64,000 nucleotides of DNA from NCBI RefSeq assembly GCF_003144115.1, contig NW_020312001.1, positions 586,722-650,721 on the forward strand, given 5' to 3'. Position 1 is the stretch's first letter. Every line of letters begins with the position of its first letter. Both the position numbers and the translations under genes were made by a program. The notes under the pieces were generated by a model. That model was not told the DNA's origin and ran no database searches. It saw nothing but the letters and a program-made list of their open reading frames with translations. Below, piece by piece: positions 22,656 to 33,746 of the stretch. The DNA is from Tilletiopsis washingtonensis. Taxonomy: Eukaryota; Basidiomycota; Exobasidiomycetes; Entylomatales.

Positions 22656-23670
22656 ATGTCGCTTCAACAAGCCGGCAGCAGTAGCAGCGCCACGCTCGAT
22701 GCGCTGCCACTCATGCTCCTTTCCGCCGCGCTGCCACAGACGCTGCTCGCCTCGACACGGGCCGCGCGGGCATCGCGGCGCGCCGCCGAGCGCGACGTGA
22801 GGGCTGCCGGGCTGGCGCTGCCGGGAGCGCTCGATGAGCCGGGAGCTGATGAGCCGGAGAGGGAGAAGGAGGAGACGGAGCGCAAGCTGCAGGCGCTGGG
22901 TGCACGCGTGGGAGAGGGCGTGGTGCGCAGGTGAGTAGCGAAGGACGAGAGGTGCCGACGCTGGCGTGCAGTGAATCGTGGTGATGGCATAGAGCGACGG
23001 CGATGAGGGCAAGGAATCGTGCAGCCTCAGCAAGACGGTGTCGAGAAGCGAATGAATCTCGCGCCCACCTTGCTGTTCCTTCGTTTGTGCTGACATCTCG
23101 TCCGCAGCCTCTTGCGAGCGCGGGCAGCGACACTGCCACCGCCCGGCACCACGCTCGAGGTGCTGAAGCTGCTGTGCAAGGACGTCTGGCTGCTGGCGTT
23201 CGGCAAGCAGGTGGATCACCTGCGCACAAATCACCGCGTACGTGGCGCTTACAGTGGCTGCGGGGAGGCTGCGCTGACCGCATGAACCTCTCTCAGGGCG
23301 TGTACGTGCTGCAAGATACCTCATTCCAGCCGCTGCGGACGCTCTCGGTGCCTGGCGGCCCAGGAGAGAACGCCAAGGCGGCGCAGGAGGTGAGTGTTCT
23401 GCCGCCGGCGCACATGCTCAGCACTGACATCAGCTGCAGTATCTCTCGCTGCCGCTCGGCTTCATCCGCGGCGCACTGGGCGCCCTCGGCGTGCCGGCTC
23501 AGGTCGTGGCTGAGCCCGGGCTCAGCGGCACCGGCGGCGGCGGGCCGGCCAGCTGCACGTTCCACGTCAAGACGGCGGCTGCGGCGGGGCACGCAGCATC
23601 AGGCTCGGCCTCGTCGGCCTCGGGCATGCCTGGCTCAGCAGCGTCGCCCGTCGGACAGGGCCGGAGGTGA
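22656..23670 (+). CDS. TRS33: TRAPP complex subunit Trs33 (TRAPPC6)
   Basis: Core subunit of the TRAPP complexes, exchange factors for Ypt1/Rab1. Exons 22656-22930, 23108-23237, 23297-23389, 23440-23670; 242 residues. Family motifs: LKLLCKDVWLLAFGKQVDHLRTNH, split over several short signatures (LCKDVWLLAFGKQ, VDHLRTNHRGVYVLQD), then LSLPLGFIRGALGALG and CTFHVK. The N-terminal half contains the helical LDALPLMLLSAALPQ and the variable acidic stretch DEPEREKEETERKLQALG. The final 25 residues are a Gly/Ser/Ala-rich extension absent from yeast. Convergent with JIP5, 74 bases between the stops. Confidence 0.93.
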
Positions 23671-23744
23671 TATGGCGATACCCTCAGACAGCCTGCAGCG
23701 TTGCACAGAGGAGGATTAGAGGGTTCACATTGTGTGTCGCTGCA

Positions 23745-25485
23745 CTAGAAGCCGTCGAAGAAGTCGTCGTCTTCGGTCTTGCCCTTGTGCTGCGTGCGGC
23801 TCAGCAGCTGCATCTTGGCGCGCTTCTTGGGCGGCAGTGCGCGCTCCTGCTCCTCGGCGCTGCTGTCGTCGTCCTGCGGCTCCGAGTCCGTCGTGTCGAC
23901 GTCTTCTTCTGCCTCGGCGGCATCGTGGTCTGCCTCGTCTGCCTTGCGCGATGCAGAGCGCATAGACAGGTCGCCGCTGAGGTCACCGACGAGGCCCGGC
24001 CCTGCGTCTGCCTCTTCATCGCTGTCGCTGTCGCTCTCCTCGCCGCTCTGCTCCTCGTCCTCGTCCGAGTCGGGTTCCAGCAGCGGTCCAACGTCGGTGA
24101 AGCGGGCCTCGGGCCCGTGACCGATGCTGACGACCCAGCGCTCCTTGCGCGTAATGCGCTCGACGGGCAGGCCGCCGTGGTCGGCGACGACGCCGAGTAG
24201 CTTGTGCGGCAGCACCTGCACGACGCGCACCAGGCCGTCGCTCGAGCCCGTGAGCACCGTGTCGGCGTCGAGCGCGCAGATGGCATCCACCGACGCCGGA
24301 TGGCCCGGGATGCGGTCGACGTGGTCCAGCAGCCCGCGCGACGGCGCCCACAACGAGAGCATGCCGAGCTGTGTGCCGACGACGAGTTTTGAGCCGCTGG
24401 GCGCCGAGTCAGCAATTGTTCGGCGGGCACGCTCCACTGCTCCTCACCCCTTGACGCTGGCCACGCTCAACAGCTCGTCCTCCTGGTCCTCGCTGACCTC
24501 GACCGCAGCCGCACCGGCGCGTGGATCGATGACGGACAGCGTGCCGTCGCCGCTACGGAGCACAGTGAGCGTGAGGAAAGGCACAGCACGCGCACAGCGA
24601 CTCACCTGGTGACGACCAGCCGTTCCCGCCCGGCCTGTGCGCTGCTCTCGGCCTCGGGATCCTCCTTCTGTGTCCAGCCGCGCTTCTCGCGCTTGCGCTG
24701 CTTGCGCTCGTCGCGGCGCGCCTCCTTCTCGAGCTCCTCCTTCGTCTTCTTCTTCTCGCGCCGCTGCTCGAGGTGCGTCATGTAGAGCAGTTCGGTGATC
24801 CAGTCGAAGTGGTGCGTGTAGACACGCACGGCGCCTGCTTCGCGGCTCACGTCGCCGGGATTCGCGGGCGCGGTAGAGGACGAGGCGATGGACGTGGTCG
24901 GCTTGCGTGGGTCCCACAACGCCACGACGCCATCGTCGTCGCCGGTCGCGAGCAGCGAGGCGGAGATTGGCAGGATGCGCGACGGCGCCGCACTGCGGGC
25001 GTGTCAGACAGGCTACTGCTAGCAGAGATGCCTCTGCTGCGCCTCGCTGCCACTCACTGGTGCCCGCGCCACGAGCGCACCACCTTGCCGCTCTCGGTGT
25101 CGAGCTGCGCAATGCCGCCGTCCTTGCTCACGGCCCACACATGCGCGCCGTCGTGCGCAAAGGCGACGCCGCGACACGACTTGGCCGACGGCCGCGTGGC
25201 CCACTGCTTGGCATACAGCTTGCGGCGGCGCGGTGCGCTGCTGCTGCCGCGTGCGCTCGTGTCGTCGTCATCGTCGCTGGAGTCTGAGCCGCCGGCCGCC
25301 GAGCTGCCAGCAGCCTCGTCGTCGCTCTCCGCCGCGCCGGCGTCGCGCTGCGCGGTGCGCTGCACGAGTGCGGCATAGTCGACGAGCTGCACCTTGCCCG
25401 AGATGAGGCCGGCGGCGAGCAGGTGCGTCTCGGGCGCCGGGTGGAGGGCGACGTCGAGCACGTCGGCCGAGAGCGGCACGTCCAT
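23745..25485 (-). CDS. JIP5: WD-repeat protein Jip5 (WDR55 family)
   Basis: Nucleolar WD40 protein of the WDR55/JIP5 family, required for ribosome biogenesis. Exons 25485-25058, 24992-24606, 24552-24448, 24396-23745; 523 residues. The start VLDVALHPAPETHLLAAGLISG and the following blocks (CRGVAFAHDGAHVWAVSKDG, LLATGDDDGVVALWDPR, WITELLYM, LVVTRSGDGTLSVID, LVVGTQLGMLSLWAP, GHPASVDAICALDADTVL, LTGSSDGLVRVVQVLP) are propeller blades. An acidic linker inserts [20 protein letters not shown]; a basic helix (EKEARRDERKQRKREKRG) and a long acidic tail end with FFDGF. The basic and acidic parts are common in nucleolar proteins. Confidence 0.9.
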
Positions 25486-25930
25486 GGCGGCGAGCAGAAG
25501 CGGGCTCTGCGGTGCACGAGTGATGCGCTACAGCTGCGAGAGTCAGCGTGCGGCGGCGATGGAGCGGCCGGTATGGAGTGAGCGGCGGAAGGAGAAGCAA
25601 GAAGCTCGAGCTCGACACGCGCGAAATCAGAAGCTCGAGGCACGTTCCGCCCGAGGAGCGTGTTCCCACGCCGCCTAGCCGGCCCGCCAAGCACGCGCGA
25701 GCGCCGTGCTGCCAGGCTTGCTGTCTCTCCACATCCACACTCCCTCGTTCGCACCCTCGTTGCTCCGTCCGCCTCGCTCTCTCCCGTCTCGGCCCGTTTC
25801 TGGATCCGTCTCTTGTCGCCGCATCGCATCAGCACCCCTACACGCTCCTCGCTCCTCGTTCCCGCCGCGTCGCGTCGTCCACACACGCGCGCGTGCCCCA
25901 CACTCCTTTGCCTGTTGCCCCATCGCCTCG
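25486..25930. promoter_or_regulatory. JIP5 / 191-aa gene divergent promoter region
   Basis: 445 bases; the half near 25931 is CT-rich on the plus strand. A pair of near-identical GAAGCTCGAG segments (about 25599 and 25630) occurs in it. No gene seen. Confidence 0.45.
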
Positions 25931-26582
25931 ATGGGCAAGCACCTCACACCACGGCGGCCACGCGTGCTGCGCGCCGCCAAGCCACTGCCGCCGCCCAGCG
26001 CCGAAGACGCGGCTGCCGCAACTGCCGCCGCCGACTCGACGAGCGACTCGTCCGGCAGTGCGCCGCGCCGCGCCAGCGGCACGGCCGCGCTCCTGGCCGG
26101 TGCTGCCGCCGCGGGGCTCAAGCCGCCGCCGTACAGCGCCGCAGCGACGTCGGCGGCCGAGTGGAACTCGCTGCTCTGCTGGGCTCGCCGCGGCCGCGGC
26201 CCGCAGTGGGACGAGAGCACGGGCTTGTAAGTGAAGCGTGTGCTGTCCGGCAGCGTCGGCGCAGCGCGTGCTACTGCAACTGACGTGAGCTCGATCTCTC
26301 AGCTGGCAAGTGGACAGGCACTCTCCCGCATACTACTCCTTCTCCGCACGGCCGTCTGTCAAGACGGCGCTGGACAAGGGCCGCACGCCGACGCCGCCGC
26401 CATCCGTTCCAGCCGCCGCCGATGCCGGCACCGCATCGACAGACGCTGCATCGGCAGGCAACGCCGGCGCCGACGAGCAGCGCCGAAGCGCCGCGCCCGG
26501 CAGCGCTGCGGCGCCGCTGACCGTCGTCGAGGGCTCGCCGCCGCCCGTGGGACCCGGCAGGCACCGCACCCGCCTGCGGTGA
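25931..26582 (+). CDS. Small unknown protein (191 aa)
   Basis: Two exons, 25931-26226 and 26303-26582, intron GTAAGT...CTCTCAG. I do not recognise it. Features: start MGKHLTPRRPRVL; Ala/Ser/Pro-rich with a central conserved-looking core, WNSLLCWARRGRGPQWDE then TGLFWQVDRHSPAYYSFS that spans the exon junction, rich in Trp/Tyr/Phe and likely the only folded part. The C-terminal 90 residues are Pro/Ala/Ser-rich. Frame runs cleanly across the intron, which supports a real gene. No signal peptide or membrane segment. Confidence 0.6.
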
Positions 26583-26762
26583 GGGACTGGATGGGAGCAG
26601 GGATTGCACATGCATCGCATTGGTTTGTCTTGGACATGAGTGAGGGTGGAGTAGATGCGCGACCGGTGACATGATAAATGGGCGACAGAGAGGGGCAAGA
26701 GCGGCACAGGCGCCCAGCGAAGCAGTGCAAGTGGAGCAGGGCACTTCCATCGAGGCTCGGCC

Positions 26763-29700
26763 TCACGACGAGAAGTCGCCGGGCGGCGTAAAGTAGGCGG
26801 CAAACATGGCCTCGGTGCGCAGCAGCGGCGCCTCGGCGACGACGCTATGCACATGTAGGAAGAGCGCCGGGAAGCGGCGCGTAAAGTACGCCAGGAACCC
26901 GTCGGGCAGCGCGCCCATGTGCTTGCGCAGCTGCGGCGACATGTCCTGGTAGTGGTGCTTCTTGTTGCGCAGCGCACGCAGCAGGTCCTGCACGCTGTGC
27001 CGCTCGTACTTGCGGAACTTGCCCAGGTCGTCGAGGAAGAGCTTGTCCATCTTGCGGTGCCAGTCGGCGCCCACGACGTCGGCTGCGTGCTGCTCGAGCG
27101 CCACAAGCGCCGGCGGCGGGTGCTCCTTGTCCATGATCTCGAAGCGGTCGCTCGCGTCCTGCAGGAACGCCAGGCGCCGCCCGCTGTTCCAGAAGTACGG
27201 GTGTGAGAGCACGTCGCTGGCGTCGGGCCGCTCGCGCGGGTTCGCCGAGATCATCGCGGAGATGAGGTGCTGTGCCTCGTAGCCCTCCTCGCCGAGGCCC
27301 GAGAGCCGCGTGAGCGCGAACTGCCCGCGCACGATGTTCATCTCGCGCTCGAAGCGCGTGCCGAATGGATGCTCGCCGTTGGCCAGGACGTAGTAGGCCA
27401 GGCAGCCGAGCGCAAAGACGTCGACGGCGCGCGTCAGTCGTCGCCGCTCCTCGCCCGGCTCGCGCTCACGCGCGCCGCTCGGGCCGAACGAGCTCTCCGT
27501 GCTTGCGCTGCCGTCGCCGCCGGCGTCGAGCGAGATGTCGCCGCGCAGGATCTCGGGCGCGCGCCAGCCGACGGTGCCGCCCGGGTTGTTCATCGTCTGG
27601 CTGAAGCTCGTCTGCGCCAGGCCGTCGAGGCGCTTCGAGAGGCCAAAGTCGGAGAGGAGCATCTTGAGCTTGCCGGCCGCCGTCAGCGACACGAGGATGT
27701 TCTGCGGCTTGATGTCGCGATGCACAATCGAGAGCGAGTGCAGGTGCTGCAGGCCAGACGTGATCTGCGCCAGTGCCTTCTTGGGCTCGAGCAGCACGGC
27801 CAGATCGCGGAAGTCGCCCGGCTTCTCGATCACCTCGGACAGGCTTGCAGGGCAGAGCTCGAGCGCGATGTACAGGAACGAGCCTGTGAGCTCCTTGTAG
27901 AAGTAGCGGATGACGTGCGGGTGGTTGTCAGCCGACTCGAGCAGCGACACCTCCTTGGACGCGACGTTGACAAAGTCGCGCAGCAGCCGCTTGACAGCCA
28001 CGGCGCGGCCCTGGAACGTGCCGCGGAACACGACCGTGCCCGACGAGCCGTAGCCTAGCACATCGTCGGAGATGACGAGCGAGCTGCCCTGCCGCAGACC
28101 GCCTGCGCCCGTGCTTGACCTTCCCGTAGCGGCATGGGCAGCGAGTCTAGCCGCCTGCTCTCCAGCTGACGGCGCGTCCGGAGCCGCGTCGATCCAGCCG
28201 CCCTCGATCAGTGTCGACGTGACGGGGCTGTTCATCGAGCCGCCGGAGAGGCCGAGCTGTGCAGGCGTCTTCGTGTTGCCAGCTGCAGCCTTCCTTGGCG
28301 TTGGCGGCGACCGCATCACCTCTTCGCTGTTCTCCTCCTCCTCGCCGTCATCGCCGTCGTCGTCGTCTTGCGCGTTGCGCTTCTCGTCGCGCGCAGCCAC
28401 GAGTGCGCCGGCACGCTTGCCTCTCCGCCGCCTTTTGCCTGCGCGCTTCTTCTCGGCGCGCGCAGCCTCTGCCGCTTCCGCGTCGAGCAGCTTCTCGACG
28501 GGAGTGTGCCCAGGCTCCAGCTCGACAGGTGGCTGCAAGGCTGGCGCGCCTGGCTCAGGCGCAAGAGCGGCACCAGCGGCGACAGGCGAGGCGACCTGTG
28601 CCGGAGGCGGAGCGGCAGCCTCGGGAGTCGCAGGTCGCGGCTGAAGGCCGTGCTGCAGCAGCAGCTTGCGCTCGAACTCCGCCTCGGCCGCCTTCTCGTC
28701 CATGATGGCCGGCACCCAGAAGACGTCCTTGGCGATGGCATTTGCGCTCTCGCGGCTGTTGCGCCGCTGCTCCTGCAGGCCGATGTAGATCAGGCCACAC
28801 AGGATGGCGGCGAGAAGCAGCGTGATTACCTGCGCGAGGCCGACGAGCGGCGTGGGCCGCCACGTCCAGAAAGGCGGCGAGGCGTCTGCTGGTGATGGCA
28901 GCGAGGAAGGCTGCATCAACGGCGGGTCGGCCGCACCTGCGCTGGAGCTGGGCTCGGCGTTCGCTGGCCGATCGGCGATGGCCAGCCGCGGCGTGTCGCC
29001 ACCATCAAGCAAGCGAGGATCGAGACCTTCCGTCAGGTCCTCCATGCCGCTCTCGTACGCGCCGAGCCAGCAGCCGACGCTCGCGCATGGCCGGCCCTTG
29101 CCGTGTCCGGCGTGTGATGCGGGAGCACGCGGCGCGAAGGCAGCGAGCGGGTGCGACTCGCTGCCGAGCGCGTAGAGCGAGCCGGACGACAGGCCGAGAT
29201 AGGTCGCGTCGCGCGTCGCTAATGCGGAGTCGTCGCTGGGTATCAAAGACGGCAGCGCGATTGGCGGATGAGGCACAACGATTGGTGAGCCATGACCGCG
29301 CGTGGACGAGTCGGAGAGCGGGTAGACTAGGTCGAAGATGCCGGCGCTGCTGAGAGTGAGCTTGGCACGCACGATGGATTCAGACGCGTGACTCACACAG
29401 CACCGCCGACGTCTGCGCGCCACACCAAGCGGTCCTCTTCGGGCTCCGGCCACTCGTCCGTAACGTTGAGGCAGACCACCTCGCTCTCCTCCGGCACGCC
29501 CATGAGCGCCAGCGGCGACGCGCCGGCAATGCGCGACGCCTGCGCGCGAGCCTCTGGGCTCGAGCCGGCCCACAGCGCGGCCACCTCGCGATCTGCAGCG
29601 TTGGGCGCAAAGGTGCTGTAGCGCAGCGTCTGGCGGGCGCTCGGGTCGGCGCGGTTGTGTATTGTCAGGGTGTAGTCTAGCGTTGCGGTCTGTCAGCAGA

Positions 29701-30583
29701 ATGTTACGCTTCGGTAGCGAGACGACGCACCTGTCCGTCCGACATACGTCCACTCGCCGCTGTCGCGTGCAGAGTCGCTACCAGCCTCGCCAGTGAAGGC
29801 ATCGTCGAACCATCTGCCGGCCTTCTCGCGCTCCCTGCTGCCGCCGAACACGGCGCCGATGCGGCCTGTCGCGACGTCGAGCTCGACGAGCGCCGTGCTC
29901 TTGTGCCCGACAAAGACGCGCTCTGCGTCGGCTGGGAACGAGAAGGGCGAGAGGTCGACGAGCTGCGGCAGCGTCAGCGGCAGCTTGCGCAGCTGCGTGT
30001 CTTCGCCGCTGCCGTCGCTGCCGTCGAGTGCGCTGGAGAGCACGTAGATGCTACCGCCGCCGCCCGGCTCGACGACGTACATGCCCGTCTTGCGCATGCG
30101 CTCCAGCGTCTTCACGCCCTCGGCCGTCGAGGCCAGCTCGGCAAAGGAGGCACGCGAGCGGCCATACGCGGCGTCGACGAGCGGATCAAAGGCGTACCGG
30201 CTGCCGCTGCCTGGCGGCACGTCGCTGGACGAGGAGCGCGCCGGCAGCTGCCAGAGCGTGGCGCCGGAGCGGCGGTGCAGCGCGTGCAGCGAGCCCTCGA
30301 GCGTGGCAACGAGCACCGTGTCGCTGAGCTCGAGGCGCGAGAGGGACGCGGGCCGCTGGCCGCCCAGCCGCTGCGCCGCCAGCAGGCCGCGGCGCGAGAG
30401 GGCCAGCGCATCGCTGCCAGGGCTGCGAGGTACCGCTGCGGTGCGCCGGCCGGGCGTCTCGGGCTGCCCGGGCCGCAGCGACGAGGTCGAGGCGGCGAGC
30501 GCCGGCACGAGGATGCAGAGCAGCAGCAGCAGCGGCACCAGCAGCTGGCACATGCACGGCTGCAGCCGCGAGTAGGGCGGCAT
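26763..30583 (-). CDS. IRE1: ER stress sensor kinase/RNase Ire1
   Basis: Bifunctional ER kinase and endoribonuclease of the unfolded protein response. Exons 30583-29731, 29676-29397, 29349-26763; 1239 residues. Signal peptide (CQLLVPLLLLLCILVPALA), luminal domain starting VLVATLEGSLHALHRRSGATLW, with luminal YVGRTDYTLTIHN across intron 1. Transmembrane segment near residues 545-570 (GLAQVITLLLAAILCGLIYI). Kinase: LGYGSSGTVVF, AVKRL lysine, HRDIKPQNILV, DFGLSK, GWRAPEILRG. RNase (KEN) domain: YERHSVQDLLRALRNKKHHY and YFTRRFPALFLHVH. The acceptor before exon 3 is a tandem CAGCAG, so one Ser is optional. A HAC1-type target is not in the window. Confidence 0.96.
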
Positions 30584-31393
30584 GGCGCCGCGGCCTGAAG
30601 GACGACGCAGTAGAGAGGTGGTGTGCGATGAGAGTGGCTGGAGGATCTAGGCAAGCATCGCGCCGCTGCCGAATGGCACGCGCGTGAGACGGATGTGCGA
30701 GAGCGAGGCGCGAGCGTCGAGGAGGAGTGGAGCGGGTGCAGAAATCGTCCGCTCTTGATCTGCCGCGGGCGCCAAGAGCGATGCAGCAAGGAGTGCAGAG
30801 ACGAGGCCCGACGCTGCTCTAGAGGAAGGAGAAGGAGCAGGCAAGATAGAGGGCGGGATGTGGTGTGAAGCAAGGCGGACCGGCGGCAGCGAGCGCGACA
30901 TCTGTGACTCCCGCGGCTCGGCGCGCGTCGCGCGTGGGGTTCTGCCGCTTGCGGCACAGGCTCCCTCGCATTCTTTCGGCCGCCAGCAAGGCTGAACCTG
31001 TTGGAGATTCGAGGTGGCATTCTCAACATGTTGCAGCTTATGGTGCATGCCAACGCAGCTGCCGGAAAGCGCCGCTGCTACGGCGGAAAAGGTTGCGAGG
31101 GTCGAGAGAAGTGGCTCGAGCGGGGTCGACGTGGCGCGGTGCGTCACGTGCGCGCCGGCGCCTCGAGGTCCTCCACCCCAAGCGAGGCTGCCAAGCGCGA
31201 CCTCGAGGCGCGCCTTGTGCGTCTCCGACTCGACTTGTTTCCCTACCTCTACTTCATCTCATCGTCCACGCTGCGCCGCTCCTCACACTCCTTCACCTCA
31301 CCTGCGCACACGCGCATCTCACTCATCGTTCGACCCGGCCACTGGCGCCCTCTGCGCTGCGCCTGCTGTTCGCCGCGTGAGGCCGCTGCGGCC
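30584..31393. promoter_or_regulatory. IRE1/TOM1-like divergent promoter region
   Basis: 810 bases between divergent starts. The last 150 bases before the TOM1-like ATG are CT-rich on the plus strand. Frames in it are not protein-like. No extra upstream exon of the HECT gene can be recognised here, which matters for the short-HECT interpretation. Confidence 0.5.
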
Positions 31394-33553
31394 ATGTCCG
31401 AGTACGTCGCCGCTCCATCGCCGCTCGCACTGCACCAGCTCACGCATGCGGACCCACAGCCAACCACCAGCATCGGGCCCGTCGGGCTCGCGTGCGCCGC
31501 CCGCGGGTGCCGCCATCGTCGTGCAGATTCCCGTGTCGGCGTCGGGCTCGGGCGCCGACCCGCTGGCCGCGCTGCTCGGGCCGCTGCAGGGCGCCCTCGG
31601 CGGTGCGGCGCCCGATGCCGGAGGCGCACCCATCATGCTCTCGCTGCCCGGCATCGCCGGCCTGGGTGGCGCACACGCCCGCGCCAGCGGCTCGGGCTCG
31701 CGCGGCGCCGCCGCAGCGGGGCTCGGCAGCGCCGTGCCGCCGCCGGCGCTGTCGGAGAAGGGCAAGGAGCGCAAGACGGGCAGCAAGGAGGAGGAGGAGC
31801 TGGCGCGCCTGTACGAGGGCTTTGAGTTCGAGCAGCTGTGGCGCAAGCTCAGCGATGCGCTCGACCGCCTGCGCGGCGACAGCGGCGCGGCGATGATCCT
31901 GCTGCCGCTCATTGAGGTGAGTAGAGCACAAAGAGGCCGTAGGCGGCCGGCGGCGTGGGCTGGTGCTGGCTGCTGGCTGTACACCTTGTGTCTCTTTCTC
32001 TCTGCAGCGGCTCACCAGGCTGCCCGCAGAGCTTGATGGTAGTGTCGAAGCACGTCGCGACCTCGGAGACTGCTGCGTCGATAGAGGCCCGCCAGGCCAG
32101 CGCATCATTACGCGGCTCCGTGTCGCCGTCCCTCGAGCGCGCTGCGCCGCTGTCGCGCACCAAGCGCGAGGTGCTCAACGACAACTTCTTCACCTTCACC
32201 GAGCGGCACCGCAAGATCCTCAACGTCATGGTGCGCTCGAACCCGGCGCTCATGTCCGGCTCCTTCTCGCTGCTCGTGCACAACCCCAAGGTGCTCGACT
32301 TTGACAACAAACGCAACTACTTCTCACAGCAGCTGCAGCGCGGGCGCCGCGAGCACATGACGCCGCTGTCGCTGAGCGTGCGGCGCCAGTACGTGTTCGA
32401 CGACTCGTTCTTCTTCTTCCGGCGCCACTCGGGCCAGGAGATCAAGCACGGCAAGCTCAACGTGCGCTTCTACAACGAGGAGGGCATCGACGCCGGCGGC
32501 GTCACGCGCGAGTGGTTCCAGGTGCTGGCGCGCGCCATGTTCAACCCGGACTACGCGCTCTTTGCGCCGTGTGCCGCCGACCGCACGACGTACCAGCCGA
32601 ACCGCATGAGCTCGATCAATCCCGACCACCTGGCCTTCTTCAAGTTCGTCGGCCGCGTCATCGGCAAGGCCATCTACGACGGGCGGTTGCTCGACGCGTA
32701 CTTTACGCGCTCGTTCTACAAGCACATCCTCGGGCGGCCCGTCGACACGCGCGACCTCGAGGCGGTGGACCCAGAGTACTTCAAGTCGCTCGACTGGATG
32801 CTCGAGAACGACATCACCGACGTGCTCGACCTCAACTTCTCCGTCGACGCCGACGAGTTTGGCGAGACAAAACAGATCGAGCTCAAGGAGGACGGCATCA
32901 ACATTCCCGTCACCGAGGCCAACAAGCAGGAGTACGTGCGGCTCGTCACGGAGCAGCGCCTGACGCTCTCGATTCGCAAGCAGGTGAGGTGCCCGGTCGC
33001 GTGCCCGCCGCTGCCTGTGCTCACCCTTCGCCCTTCCAGATCGATGCGTTCCTCGAGGGCTTCAACGAGATCATCCCGCCAGACCTGATCCGCATCTTCA
33101 GCGAGCAGGAGCTCGAGCTGCTGATCTCGGGCCTGCCGGACATCGACGTGGACGCGTGGAAGAACAACACGGAGCTGCACGGCTACACGACGTCCGACGC
33201 AGTGATCCAGTGGTGGTGGCGCGCCGTGCGCAGCTTCGACCAGACGGAGAAGGCCAAGCTGCTGCAGTTCATCACCGGCACGAGCAAGGTGCCGCTCGAG
33301 GGCTTCGGGCATCTGCAGGGCGTGCAGGGCACGCAGCGCTTTAACATCCACCGGGCGTACGGCGCCGACCGCCTGCCGGCTGCCCACACATGGTGAGCGC
33401 AGCCGATGCGCAGCAGTCGGCACCTCTTACTGACGCTCCTCGCCGCGCAGCTTCAACCAGCTCGACCTGCCGCAGTATGACTCGTACGAGCGCCTGCGCT
33501 CGCAGCTGCTCGTCGCGATGAATGAGGGCGGCGAAGGCTTCGGCTTCGCCTGA
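31394..33553 (+). CDS. Short HECT E3 ubiquitin ligase of TOM1/HUWE1 type
   Basis: E3 ubiquitin ligase. Exons 31394-31401, 31460-31916, 32030-32983, 33040-33392, 33451-33553; 624 residues. The first exon is 8 nt (ATGTCCGA, donor GTACGT); the alternative start is ATG 31446 in the same frame. An Ala/Gly/Ser-rich N-terminus leads to [20 protein letters not shown] and [16 protein letters not shown], the linker that precedes the HECT domain in TOM1/HUWE1. The HECT domain (about residues 230-624) has [74 protein letters not shown] and catalytic Cys591 in AAHTCFNQLDLP. TOM1/HUWE1 proteins are usually over 3000 residues; the giant N-terminal part is not here. Confidence 0.85.
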
Positions 33554-33746
33554 GAGGGACACGGAGTGTGCGCGGCCTCGCGGCCCGGCAGCGCTCTCAA
33601 TCAAATCACGTCACAGCAGATGAGCAGGCAAGGGCATCAAATGGCGGGCGCGTGAATGGAGCTAGAAGTACAGTGGGTGGAGGGTCTATCGCGGCTCGTG
33701 ATGGTGATAAGGAGGCACACGGCGGGCGTCGAGGCGCCGGCTGAGG

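Noticed and set aside
30112-31053. 313-residue minus-strand frame upstream of IRE1
   Set aside because: Different frame from IRE1 exon 1, low-complexity Arg/Cys/Ser content, no domain; it is a GC artefact across the promoter.
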